Shown here: piece after piece, positions 1 to 7,451 of the stretch
Layout of the letters: each line of letters begins with the position of its first letter
Numbering within the stretch: position 1 is the stretch's first letter
NCBI RefSeq assembly: GCF_900102375.1
Contig: NZ_FNBO01000016.1
Coordinates: forward strand, 1-40,905
Reading direction: 5' to 3'
Source of the DNA: Halorubrum xinjiangense
GTDB lineage: Archaea > Halobacteriota > Halobacteria > Halobacteriales > Haloferacaceae
DNA: 40,905 nt
Notes under the pieces: generated by a model
Told to the model about the DNA's origin: nothing
The model's input: only the letters and a program-made list of their open reading frames with translations
Databases searched by the model: none
Program-made: the position numbers and the translations under genes

Positions 1-171
1 TTCAAACTGTTTCAGCCATGTCGATCCACCGACCGCGGAAACGTGGTTGCAAGCCCACGCCGTCTGGTGGAATCATGCTTAAGTTAACACGACGCCAGCG
101 GCTCCGGGCGCGGCCAACTCCGAGCGCGGCCCCGACTGTACCCTTTTGTCGCTCCGCGAGCGAGTACGGCC

Positions 172-813
172 ATGGAGCCGATCACCGTCACCGCGGACGC
201 GGAGGAGTTCACCTGCAACGCGTACCTCGTCGTCGGGGACGCGACGACGCTCGTCGACGCCGGAACGATGCCCGGGGTGGACGGGGTCGTCGCCGACGCG
301 CTCGACGAGGCCGGCGTCGACGGCCTCGACCGCCTCGTCGTGACCCACCAGCACCGCGACCACGTGGGCGAACTCGACGCCGTGGTCGACCGCTTCGACC
401 CTCGAGTGTTCGCGTACGCGAACCACCCGCGCCGCGACGTCGCGCTCGAGGACGGCGACGAAATCCTCGTCGGGAGCGAGCCCTGCGACGTCGTCTACAC
501 CCCGGGCCACGCGGACGACCACGTCTCGCTCGTCGGCGAGAAGCGGCTCTACTCCGGCGACGTGGTCGTCTACAACGACGGCGCGTTCGAGGACGGCTCG
601 TTCGGCCGCACCGACATGGCCGGCCAGTCGCGCGAGCGCCTGATCGAGAGCCTTCACGAGATCCTCAACCGACTGCCCGACACCACCGAGGCCATGTTCC
701 CCGGCCACGGCGACGTCTACCGCGCCGGCGAGGGGCCAGACACCGTCCGCGAGGTGATCGAGCGCGCGACGGAGCGCGCCGAGCGCCGCGAGCCGAAGTA
801 CCCCGGCGAGTGA
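172..813 (+). CDS. MBL-fold metallo-hydrolase
   Basis: This 213-residue protein is a metallo-beta-lactamase-fold hydrolase, probably cytoplasmic as no signal peptide is seen. The HxHxDH metal-binding motif is at residues 59-64 (HQHRDH), followed by a TPGHADDH segment near residue 110, a YSGD segment that supplies the bridging Asp, and FPGHGD near the C-terminus. These are the metal ligands expected for a two-metal site of the glyoxalase II-like branch. The substrate cannot be told from sequence; thioester hydrolysis is typical of the branch. The ATG at 172 starts directly at the beta-strand that opens the fold. The gene stands alone, followed at 824 by a hairpin-rich element. Confidence 0.9.
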   Translation: MEPITVTADAEEFTCNAYLVVGDATTLVDAGTMPGVDGVVADALDEAGVDGLDRLVVTHQHRDHVGELDAVVDRFDPRVFAYANHPRRDVALEDGDEILVGSEPCDVVYTPGHADDHVSLVGEKRLYSGDVVVYNDGAFEDGSFGRTDMAGQSRERLIESLHEILNRLPDTTEAMFPGHGDVYRAGEGPDTVREVIERATERAERREPKYPGE

Positions 814-823
814 ACAGGATCCG

Positions 824-985
824 GATTTAAAAGCAATCGATGCGCCGACCGACCGCCAACTTCGGCGCGCCCCCGAGCGGCCGTTTCAAAACGGCCGCGA
901 GGGGTCCGCGAGGGAGGCGGCGGCCCGGCGCGGCCCTGCCCGCGCCGGGCAGCCCGCCGAGGCTGGGGAGGAGCGAGGTACACGC
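824..985 (+). repeat. shortened relative of the dispersed hairpin element
   Basis: This gap between the MBL gene and L40e has no credible ORF but is highly structured. A TATA-like box (gatttaaaag, 824-833) is followed by a perfect 10-bp stem (877-886 with 889-898), then an 11-bp stem (923-933 with 940-950), then the block gaggctggggagg at 959-971. The same order (TATA, hairpin, gaggg, hairpin, gaggctggggagg) is found in the four longer elements at 3.6, 11.7, 17.2 and 34.4 kb. The stem sequences here are different from all of theirs. The 3' half of the long form (the cagcc...ggctg stem and ggctggggcttt) is missing. I read it as a divergent or truncated family member. Confidence 0.65.
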
Positions 986-1047
986 GTGGCTGGCCGTCGA
1001 AGGGAAGATTCGCGAGAAGGGCCGGAACCGACCCGGAACCGACCGGA

Positions 1048-1197
1048 TTACGCGGCGCGACGCTCGGTCGCCTTCGGGCGGAGGTTGGTGTAGCCGCACT
1101 TGCGGCAGCGCTCGGCCTCGGAGGCGTTGCGGGCGTTACAGCGCATACAGATCTGTCGGTCGAGCATGCGACGTTCGGCGGCGTCGAAACTGGCCAT
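1048..1197 (-). CDS. rpl40e: 50S ribosomal protein L40e
   Basis: This 49-residue basic zinc-ribbon protein has the L40e pattern: [20 protein letters not shown] at the N-terminus, then a second knuckle CRKC around residues 31-34, with a Arg/Lys-rich tail. Four cysteines (17, 20, 31, 34) would bind one zinc. It is a component of the large ribosomal subunit in archaea and eukaryotes, where the eukaryotic version is fused to ubiquitin; here it stands alone, as usual in archaea. Short length and composition match the family fully. It is the first gene of a convergent or tandem set with thioredoxin on the same strand, about 96 nt away. Confidence 0.95.
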   Translation of the reverse strand: MASFDAAERRMLDRQICMRCNARNASEAERCRKCGYTNLRPKATERRAA

Positions 1198-1293
1198 ACG
1201 GCTACTGGACGGGCGGTGCTGTAAAAGGTTGCGAGACGCCGCGGCGGCCGCGGGAGAGCGGCGAGCCGGCGAGACCAGCGTCAGGCGCCCGCT

Positions 1294-1563
1294 TTACGCG
1301 CCCGCTTCCGAGAGGGCGGCCTCGATGTCCTCGCGCTGCGTGACGCCGACGAAGCGGTCGACGACGCCGTCGTCGTTCTCGACGATGAGCGTCGGGAGCG
1401 AGCGGACCTGGTACTGGTTCGCGACGTCCTGCTCCTCGTCGACGTCGACCTTCTGGAGCTCGAACGCGTCGCCGAGGTCCTCCTGAATCTCCTCCAGGAT
1501 GGGGTCTTGGGTCTTACACGGGCCGCACCACTCGGCGTGGAAATCCAGCAGTCGAACGGTCAT
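1294..1563 (-). CDS. thioredoxin family protein
   Basis: This 89-residue small thioredoxin carries the redox motif WCGPC with cysteines at residues 13 and 16, and the cis-proline segment SLPTLIV. The start chosen is the ATG at 1563 (MTVRLLDFHAEWCGPC), because the alternative ATG 12 nt upstream adds only four residues. It is shorter than bacterial thioredoxin (about 105 residues) since the first beta-strand/helix is missing, as in the mini-thioredoxins of haloarchaea. It probably acts in cytoplasmic disulfide reduction; its partner reductase is not in the window. The upstream gene on the plus strand is Sec61-beta, about 200 nt away and divergent. Confidence 0.9.
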   Translation of the reverse strand: MTVRLLDFHAEWCGPCKTQDPILEEIQEDLGDAFELQKVDVDEEQDVANQYQVRSLPTLIVENDDGVVDRFVGVTQREDIEAALSEAGA

Positions 1564-1732
1564 AGTCGGCCACAACTACCGCCGGCCCGCGCATAAGGGT
1601 TTCCCACTTGTGTGTCCGCGCGGTCAGCGCGGCCAGTCGAAGCCGACGCGGTCCGCCGGAAGTCGACGCGAGGGCCACGGTCCGCGGACGGCGCAGCGGA
1701 CGTACTCGACGCGCTCCGTCCGGCGAACGAAA

Positions 1733-1742
1733 CGTTTAGAAC
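1733..1742 (+). promoter_or_regulatory. TATA box of the Sec61-beta gene
   Basis: The sequence cgtttagaac is centred about 27 nt before the ATG at 1765, the distance expected for an archaeal TATA box in front of a leaderless mRNA. Confidence 0.5.
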
Positions 1743-1764
1743 GCGTCGCCGCCCAGCAGGGGGT

Positions 1765-1926
1765 ATGAGTGGTTCCAACTCCGGCGGGCTGATGTCCAGC
1801 GCGGGACTGGTCCGCTACTTCGAGAACGAGGACCGGAACGCCATCGCGATCGACCCCAAGACGGTCCTCGCGTTCTGCGTCCTCTTCGGCGTGTTCGTCC
1901 AGATCCTCTCGCTGACGGTCGCGTAG
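1765..1926 (+). CDS. secG: preprotein translocase subunit Sec61-beta (SecG)
   Basis: This 53-residue tail-anchored protein is the archaeal Sec61-beta subunit of the SecYE-beta translocon. The short hydrophilic N-terminus ([20 protein letters not shown]) contains the conserved AGLVRYFE segment that precedes the single membrane helix ([17 protein letters not shown]) near the C-terminus. Length and layout match haloarchaeal homologues. The ATG at 1765 leaves room for a leaderless transcript from the TATA box near 1735. It sits about 85 nt upstream of pdxT on the same strand; no functional tie to pdxT is implied. Confidence 0.93.
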   Translation: MSGSNSGGLMSSAGLVRYFENEDRNAIAIDPKTVLAFCVLFGVFVQILSLTVA

Positions 1927-2012
1927 GCTCACGCCGATTTCCGCCGTTTTGCCGACGAAGGGCCCGACCGCGTAGCGCGCCCTTTTTCCACGCGCCCGCC
2001 CCACCGATCCGT

Positions 2013-2606
2013 ATGAAAGCAGGCGTCATCGCCGTTCAGGGCGACGTGGCCGAACACGCCGCCGCCGTCCGCAACGCCGCGGCCGCCCACGACGAGTCCG
2101 CGGAGGTCGTCGAGATCCGGGAGGCGGGGATCGTCCCCGACTGCGACGTCCTCCTCATGCCGGGGGGAGAGTCGACGACCATCTCGCGGCTGATCCGCCG
2201 CGAGGGGATCGCCGCCGAGATCGAGGCCCACGCCGCGAGCGGGAAGCCGATCCTCGCCACCTGCGCCGGGCTCATCGTCTGCGCGACCGACGCGAAGGAC
2301 GACCGGGTCGAGCCGCTGGGGCTGCTCGACGTCTCCGTCGACCGCAACGCGTTCGGCCGACAGAAGGACTCCTTCGAGGCGAAGGTTCCGGTCTCGGAGC
2401 TCGACGACCCCTTCCACGCCGTGTTCATCCGCGCGCCCGCCATCGACGAGGTCGGTGACGGCGTCGAGACGCTCGCGTCGGTCGACGGGCGCCCGGTCGC
2501 GGTTCGCGACGGCCCGGTCGTCGCCACCGCGTTCCACCCGGAGCTCACCGACGACTCGCGGATCCACGACCTCGCCTTCTTCCCCGAGCGAGAGGTGGTC
2601 GCGTGA
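2013..2606 (+). CDS. pdxT: pyridoxal 5'-phosphate synthase glutaminase subunit PdxT
   Basis: PdxT (197 residues) releases ammonia from glutamine and passes it to PdxS, which makes pyridoxal 5'-phosphate from ribose 5-phosphate and glyceraldehyde 3-phosphate. The class I glutamine amidotransferase features are visible: MPGGEST (oxyanion region, residues 49-55), nucleophile Cys84 in TCAGLI, and the catalytic His-Glu pair in FHPEL near residue 174. Its partner pdxS is not in the window. The stop codon overlaps the GTG start of hisE by 4 nt (gtga), so the two are translated from one message. A pyrimidine-rich TATA-like stretch lies about 28 nt upstream. Confidence 0.95.
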   Translation: MKAGVIAVQGDVAEHAAAVRNAAAAHDESAEVVEIREAGIVPDCDVLLMPGGESTTISRLIRREGIAAEIEAHAASGKPILATCAGLIVCATDAKDDRVEPLGLLDVSVDRNAFGRQKDSFEAKVPVSELDDPFHAVFIRAPAIDEVGDGVETLASVDGRPVAVRDGPVVATAFHPELTDDSRIHDLAFFPEREVVA

Positions 2607-2950
2607 GCGAGCCGACGGAGGGCGACGCCCCGGACGCCGAACCCGGCGAGGACTCGGCCGTCCCGCCCGAGGCCGTCCTCGACGAGCTGTTCGCCACCAT
2701 CGAGTCGCGAAAGGAGGAGCTGCCGGAGGGGTCGTACACGGCCTCGCTTTTTACCCACGAGAAGGGCGAAAACGCCGTCTTAGAGAAGATCGGCGAGGAG
2801 ACGACGGAGGCGATCCTCGCGGCGAAAGACGACGACCGCGAGGAGCTCACCTACGAGAGCGCGGACCTGGTCTACCACCTGCTCGTGTTATTCGCGATGA
2901 AGGACCTCGACGTCGACGACCTCCGCGAGGAGCTCCGCGATCGGTTCTAG
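2603..2950 (+). CDS. hisE: phosphoribosyl-ATP diphosphatase HisE
   Basis: HisE (115 residues) hydrolyses phosphoribosyl-ATP to phosphoribosyl-AMP and pyrophosphate, the second step of histidine synthesis. It belongs to the all-alpha MazG-like NTP pyrophosphatases. Visible signatures are ESRKEELPEGSYTASLF, then KIGEETTEAILAAK with the metal-binding EExxE pattern, and ESADLVYHLLVL with the ExxD ligand pair. The start is GTG at 2603, overlapping the pdxT stop by 4 nt; an acidic N-terminal extension of about 25 residues precedes the conserved core, a common halophile feature. Other his genes are not nearby, which is normal for haloarchaea where his genes are scattered. Confidence 0.93.
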   Translation: MSEPTEGDAPDAEPGEDSAVPPEAVLDELFATIESRKEELPEGSYTASLFTHEKGENAVLEKIGEETTEAILAAKDDDREELTYESADLVYHLLVLFAMKDLDVDDLREELRDRF

Positions 2951-2953
2951 GAC

Positions 2954-3346
2954 CTAGCGCTCGCGTTCGAGTTCGCGGTCGATCTCGTCGACCTCCTCGG
3001 TCTCTAACTCCTCGCCGATGCGGCGCTCGAACTCCGCCTCGCTGATCTGCCCCTCGACGTACTGCTGTCGGAGGCGGTCCTGCCGGCTCGCCCCGGCGTC
3101 GAGCGAGGTCGACGACGATCCCGAGCCGATCGAGTCGAGCGACCCGGCGTCGTCGCCGCCGAGCAGCCACGAGCCGGCCTTGTACGCGACGTAGACGATT
3201 CCGGCGAGGACCGCGAGCGAGACGATCCCGGAGATCACCGTACCGACGAGTCCGATGATGGCCGATATCACGGACAGCACGACGCTGATCCCGATCAGGA
3301 TCGCGAGCGCGATCGCACCGTAATAGAGGGCCTTCTTTCCGTCCAT
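2954..3346 (-). CDS. SHOCT-domain membrane protein
   Basis: This 130-residue protein starts at the ATG at 3346 (MDGKKALYYG); a longer reading to 3373 would add nine Arg/Pro-rich residues with no support. Two hydrophobic segments lie at about residues 8-30 and 33-58, followed by a Ser/Gly/Asp linker and a C-terminal SHOCT-type segment (RQDRLRQQYVEGQISEAEFERRIG), a short helical motif found at the ends of many small membrane proteins. The function is unknown. It is convergent with hisE, with only 3 nt between the stops, so the two transcripts must run into each other. Confidence 0.8.
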   Translation of the reverse strand: MDGKKALYYGAIALAILIGISVVLSVISAIIGLVGTVISGIVSLAVLAGIVYVAYKAGSWLLGGDDAGSLDSIGSGSSSTSLDAGASRQDRLRQQYVEGQISEAEFERRIGEELETEEVDEIDRELERER

Positions 3347-3576
3347 ACCGCGGCGTCGGGCTGCCGGGCGCAAATACCTTCTCCCGTTGATCCGTGGTCT
3401 GCGTTCGGAGCGGTCGGAGTCAGAACGGCCGGTCGCCGCGGAGCGCCTCCGGATCGGTTAGGTGAGGGAGTTGGATTACGAACGAGGCTGTTTATCAGTG
3501 ATCGAGTGGTGTTGCCGGGGCCGTTTCCGCGTGAGCGACGCTCCTGTGACGGACTCTTTTAAACCCTAGCCGTTCA

Positions 3577-3850
3577 CTTATAAATAGCCGTGACTAAGTC
3601 GGCGGAGAACACCGCCGAAGCCCCAGCCGTGAGGCGGGCGCACGCTCGCTGCGCTCCTCGTCACTCGCTCCGCTCGTTCCTGTGGTGCTTGCGTCGCCTG
3701 CGCCCGCCTCACGGCTGCCCCTTCGAGTCCCGCCCCACACCTCACGCCTCCCCAGCCTCGTCGCTCCCTCCGGTCGCGACTCCCTCGCGCGTGCGATTCG
3801 CGCCCTCCGGGCGCTCATCGGCACGCGCCACCGCGGACCTGTTTATAAAT
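3577..3850 (-). repeat. dispersed hairpin element, copy A (reversed)
   Basis: This copy reads on the minus strand. Its TATA box is at 3841-3850, seven bases before the shared start gcggtggcgcg. Along the element follow a hairpin with 6-bp stem gcgccc/gggcgc (3800-3814), a short gtcgc/gcgac hairpin (3760-3780), the core gaggctggggagg (3747-3759 on the minus strand), and a perfect 19-bp stem formed by 3624-3642 (cagccgtgaggcgggcgca) with 3699-3717. It ends with a small ggcgg/ccgcc hairpin near 3600 and a second ttataa box at 3577-3585. Stems differ from those of copies B-D yet remain paired. Small Arg/Ser-rich ORFs in it are not believable genes. Together with it, the rest of the 3347-3961 gap holds no gene I can support. 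Confidence 0.93.
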
Positions 3851-3961
3851 AATCGCCGTCGGCCGTTCACTGCCGTCGAAATCACACATTACCGCGCGGA
3901 CAGGGAGCCGGCGACCGCGAGCTTTTGTCCGCGCGCCCGAACACCCCACGAGAACGGCGCC

Positions 3962-4894
3962 GTGAGCGACATCGACTCAACTGAATCCGGCCAGAGGGCC
4001 CGCCCGACCCGCAGAGCGGTGCTTCGGCGGGGCGGGGCGCTCGCGGTCGGTGCGGTCGCGGCGGCGGGGTCGACGGCCCTCGCCGGCTGCGTCGGGCGCG
4101 ATAACGGAGAGACGGTCGAGAACGACGTCGACCCCGACGACCCGCCCCTCATCGCACACCGCGGCTTCGCGGCCGAGAACCCGGAGAACACGGTCGCGGC
4201 GGTCGAGGCGGCGAGCGCCGTCGTCGACCGGGTCGAACTCGACGTGCGCCGGTGTGGCACGGGCGAACTCGTCGCCTTCCACGACGCGACGCTCGGCCGG
4301 GTGACGGACGCGACCGGTCGCGTGGACGAGACCCCCTTGGGTCGGCTCTCCGAGCTCTCGGTCGAGGACTCCGGCGAGCCGGTGCCGACGCTCGCCGCGG
4401 CGCTCGACGCCGCGCCGGCGGACGCGTGGGTTATGCTCGACCTGAAACAGCGGGGGATCGCGGCGGACGCGCTCTCGGTCGGCGCGGACCGCGACCTCGA
4501 CCTCGCCGTCACCGCCGACGACCCCGCGGTGATCGAGGCCGTGAGCGCGGCCGATCCGACGGTCCAGACCGTCTACGGCGTCCACGAGTCGATCCCGGCG
4601 CGAGCCCTCCGACCGGTGATTCCGGGGCCCGGCATCGGGCTGGGGGCTCCGCGGTGGGCGTATCCGCCACAGGACGTCGCGGGGATGGTCGAGACCGCGA
4701 CCGAGCTGGGCTGTGCGGCGGTGTCGCCGCGGTACGAACTCTGTCTCCGGACGGACCTCGTCTCGCGGGCGACGGAGGCCGGCCTCCGAGTGCTGCCGTG
4801 GACGGTCGCCTCGGCCCGGGAGTACGAGGCGGTCGCGACCGCCGGCGTCGACGCCGTGGTCTCGGACGTCTCCCGCGGACGCCCCGAGACGTGA
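3962..4894 (+). CDS. Tat-exported glycerophosphodiester phosphodiesterase lipoprotein
   Basis: This 310-residue lipoprotein is a GDPD-family enzyme that would split glycerophosphodiesters to glycerol 3-phosphate and an alcohol outside the cell. The start is the GTG at 3962; upstream in-frame ATG or GTG codons fall inside repeat copy A. A twin-arginine signal (RRAVLRRGG, residues 17-25) leads to a lipobox LAGC with Cys43. The catalytic domain begins with LIAHRGFAAENPENT, followed by VELDVRR and FHDATLGRVTDATG, which supply the His/Glu/Asp/His set of the family, and ends with LRVLPWTVAS and GVDAVVSDV. The next gene, also a Tat lipoprotein, starts 69 nt downstream on the same strand. Confidence 0.9.
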   Translation: MSDIDSTESGQRARPTRRAVLRRGGALAVGAVAAAGSTALAGCVGRDNGETVENDVDPDDPPLIAHRGFAAENPENTVAAVEAASAVVDRVELDVRRCGTGELVAFHDATLGRVTDATGRVDETPLGRLSELSVEDSGEPVPTLAAALDAAPADAWVMLDLKQRGIAADALSVGADRDLDLAVTADDPAVIEAVSAADPTVQTVYGVHESIPARALRPVIPGPGIGLGAPRWAYPPQDVAGMVETATELGCAAVSPRYELCLRTDLVSRATEAGLRVLPWTVASAREYEAVATAGVDAVVSDVSRGRPET

Positions 4895-4963
4895 CAGGCG
4901 AGCGGATCGATCGGCGCGCGGGCAGCAGAAACGTTATTCCTCCGGCTCTCATCCGCCAAGAGG

Positions 4964-7303
4964 ATGAATCGGGCACCCGACGAGCGCGACGGCGAGGGCG
5001 GGACAGATCCGGGCGGAGCGTCCGACGGAGCGAGCGCGGACCGCGTCGACCCCCGGACTCGCGTCGACCGACGGACGGTCCTCGGGGCGCTCGCGGGCGC
5101 CGGGAGCGCCGCGGTCGCCGGCTGCTCCGGCTCCGGGCCGGACGACGCCGCGACGACCGACCTCGACGCGGACCGGCTCGACGAGCTCGCGGCGCGGTTC
5201 GCGCCGACGCTGTACTTCGATTCCGCGGAGCCGTGGTTCCCGACCGACCCGCGTCCGTACACGATAGAGGAGGACGGCGAGACGGTCGTCGACGGCTTCG
5301 AGGCGTTCGACGGCTACCACGAGCGGTACGACGAGGCGGGCGAGCCGCCGAACCCGACCGTCTTCTACAACGGGATGCGGTACGAGGACTCCCCGCTCGC
5401 GGTCGTCCAGTTCTGGATGTACTCCGCGTTCGACCAGTTCACCGCGAACTTCCACTGGCACGACTGGGAGGTGCTCCACGTCTTCGTCGACCTCGACACG
5501 GGCGACCCCCAGCTGTACGTCGCCAGCTCGCACTCCCGGAGCGTCCCGAACAACGAGTTCCTCGACCCGGAGCCGGACGTGGTCCCGCGAATCTTACCAG
5601 AACTCGGGTCGCACTCCAGTACGCTCTCGGTCAACGAGATCCCCGACGGCTTCCGGCGCGTCGGCGAGGAGGGGCTCCTCGCGGACATCACGAACACGAC
5701 GATCGACACGGTCGAGGACCTGCTCGGGATCCCGATCGCGTACGGCCTGCCCCGCGACGAGGGGGCTCGGCTCCCCTTCGTCGTCCCCGAGTACGAGGGC
5801 GAGCCGATCTACGACCACCCCGACCTCCCGTCGGTCACCGAGGAATCGCTGGTCGACGGCGCCCTGACGATCCGGTCGCTCGACGCGCTGCGGTCGCCGC
5901 CGACCGACCTCCCGCTCCGGGAGACGGGGATCGCCTACCGATACCGCGAGCGCTCGGCCGACGACGGGACCGCCGACGGCGACGACGCCGCGCTCGCCGA
6001 CGAGGTGGCCGAGTCGGTCGTCGGGTACGACCTCGTCGAGAGCGCCGAGCTGGAGGATATCTCGGCGTTCACCGGCCCGCAGCTCAGCTTCGAGTTCGCG
6101 GTCCCTCAGGCCGTCGAGGACGCCGTCGCGGGCCACATCACGACCACCGGCGTCCCGTGGGAGCAGCCCCGCTACGAGAACCCCGCGCTCGACGTCACCG
6201 CCGGGAACCACCGGTCGGAACTGGCGGCCCGGTACGAGGCCATCGCCGACGACCCCTCGTTCGGCGACGACGCGGCCGGGGCGCTCGACTCCGTCGTCGC
6301 GCGCGTCACGCAGGCGACCGAGAGCGACGAGGCGCCCGACGGCGAGGGGCTGACGACGACCGACGCGGGCGTCGAGTCGTTCGTCCTGATCGAGAGCGAC
6401 CCCGAGGCGGTCCCGACGTTCGCCGGCGGCGTCGCGGTCGCGAACGGGGTGCCCGAGGGCGACCACCGCCTCACGGTCAACGGCGCCGGACGGACGCCCC
6501 ACAGCGAGACCCTGACCGTCTCGGCGGACGAGCCGGTGACGAGGGCCGGCGTCGAGGGGGAGATCCCACTCGTCGCCCGCGAGAACGCGCGGAAGGTGGA
6601 GCTGTCGGACGCGGAGAGCGACGTCGACCTGACTCGGACCGCGATCGAGGACGACTTCGCCGGGCGGATCTACGACTCCGCGATCGACGGGAGCGACGCC
6701 GCCTACGTCCACGCCGGCGGCGCGTACACGACGGAGGTCCGCGACGCCGACGACGAGGTCGGCGCGTACCGCGTCAACCCGGACCCGTCGGCGGGGGGCG
6801 ACGACAGCGACGGCTCGGACGACGGCGACGACGGGGGCGACGGGGACGGGACCCCCGGGAACAGCCCGATCCGGATCGAGCGCCCGGAGACCGGGGCGGC
6901 CCCGCTCGCGGGCTACGTCGCGGACGTTGCCGAGGAGACTCGCGCCGCGGTTGCGGCCGCGGCGGCGGAGAGCGACGACGGGGACGGCGATGACGACGAC
7001 TCCGGCGGCGGCTCCGGCGGCGGAGGCGACTCGGGCGGCCCGTCGAACGCGGTCAACGGGCTCGAGCGGGCCCTGGCCGCCGCGGTCGACCAAGCGAGGC
7101 GGGCCGAGGAGCGCGCCCGCGAGGGCGACCGCGAGGGGACGAACCGACAGCTGGAGAACGTCGCCGAACGGATCGCCCGGATCGAAGAGCGGCTCGCGGC
7201 AGCGCGCGAGGGGCTCCCACCCGGGCTCGCGAGCGCGACCGGAAAGCGGATCGAGCAGGCGACCGAGCGCGTCGAGCAGGCGCAGAACTCCGAGAAGCCG
7301 TAG
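4964..7303 (+). CDS. large Tat lipoprotein of unknown function with an HDWE motif
   Basis: This 779-residue protein has a Tat signal (DRRTVLGALAGAG) and a lipobox ending at Cys54, so it should be anchored outside the membrane. Residues about 65-170 read FAPTLYFDSAEPWFPTDP, then AVVQFWMYSAFDQF and HWHDWEVLHVFVDLD. The HDWE segment resembles the metal-binding GHRHDWE signature of NLP/NPP1 proteins and the analogous region of Vps62-type proteins; this is similarity by eye only. The middle part is not recognised. Two Asp/Gly-rich linkers (about residues 605-640 and 660-690) lead to a helical, Arg/Glu-rich C-terminal hairpin of about 85 residues, possibly FIMAH-like. Function is unknown. Confidence 0.8.
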   Translation: MNRAPDERDGEGGTDPGGASDGASADRVDPRTRVDRRTVLGALAGAGSAAVAGCSGSGPDDAATTDLDADRLDELAARFAPTLYFDSAEPWFPTDPRPYTIEEDGETVVDGFEAFDGYHERYDEAGEPPNPTVFYNGMRYEDSPLAVVQFWMYSAFDQFTANFHWHDWEVLHVFVDLDTGDPQLYVASSHSRSVPNNEFLDPEPDVVPRILPELGSHSSTLSVNEIPDGFRRVGEEGLLADITNTTIDTVEDLLGIPIAYGLPRDEGARLPFVVPEYEGEPIYDHPDLPSVTEESLVDGALTIRSLDALRSPPTDLPLRETGIAYRYRERSADDGTADGDDAALADEVAESVVGYDLVESAELEDISAFTGPQLSFEFAVPQAVEDAVAGHITTTGVPWEQPRYENPALDVTAGNHRSELAARYEAIADDPSFGDDAAGALDSVVARVTQATESDEAPDGEGLTTTDAGVESFVLIESDPEAVPTFAGGVAVANGVPEGDHRLTVNGAGRTPHSETLTVSADEPVTRAGVEGEIPLVARENARKVELSDAESDVDLTRTAIEDDFAGRIYDSAIDGSDAAYVHAGGAYTTEVRDADDEVGAYRVNPDPSAGGDDSDGSDDGDDGGDGDGTPGNSPIRIERPETGAAPLAGYVADVAEETRAAVAAAAAESDDGDGDDDDSGGGSGGGGDSGGPSNAVNGLERALAAAVDQARRAEERAREGDREGTNRQLENVAERIARIEERLAAAREGLPPGLASATGKRIEQATERVEQAQNSEKP

Positions 7304-7451
7304 GGGTCCGCAATTCGGTGGCCGCCGCCCTCCGCTCACTGCTGTAGCCCTCCGCTCACTGCCGCCGCCCTCGCCCGCGGGTCCGTGTGACACGGTTCAC
7401 CACTGGATGGAAAGCTATACGACGCCGAACCGACCACGAGTATATAAGCAG

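Noticed and set aside
1..171. Possible short gene or RNA in the first 170 bases
   Set aside because: A 24-codon minus-strand frame and a cgtgg/ccacg hairpin were seen, but neither has homology or a well-placed promoter; I can support nothing here.
3594..3824. Small Arg/Ser-rich ORF in repeat copy A, and its counterparts at 11719-11979, 17198-17491 and 34507-34704
   Set aside because: Frames differ between copies, stems vary with compensating changes, and no protein-like conservation is visible; they are by-products of the repeat.
3590..3961. N-terminal extension of the phosphodiesterase gene to 3590
   Set aside because: The extra 124 residues are read through repeat copy A and lack composition typical of this genome; the Tat signal begins only after the GTG at 3962.
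4252..6993. 913-codon Arg-rich open frame overlapping the two lipoprotein genes
   Set aside because: It is a shadow frame typical of high-GC DNA; the acidic reading frame has signal peptide, lipobox and motifs.
7439..7447. TATA-like gtatataag before leuS as its promoter
   Set aside because: It is only five bases from the accepted ATG, so a transcript would start inside the gene; the conserved N-terminus argues for that ATG.
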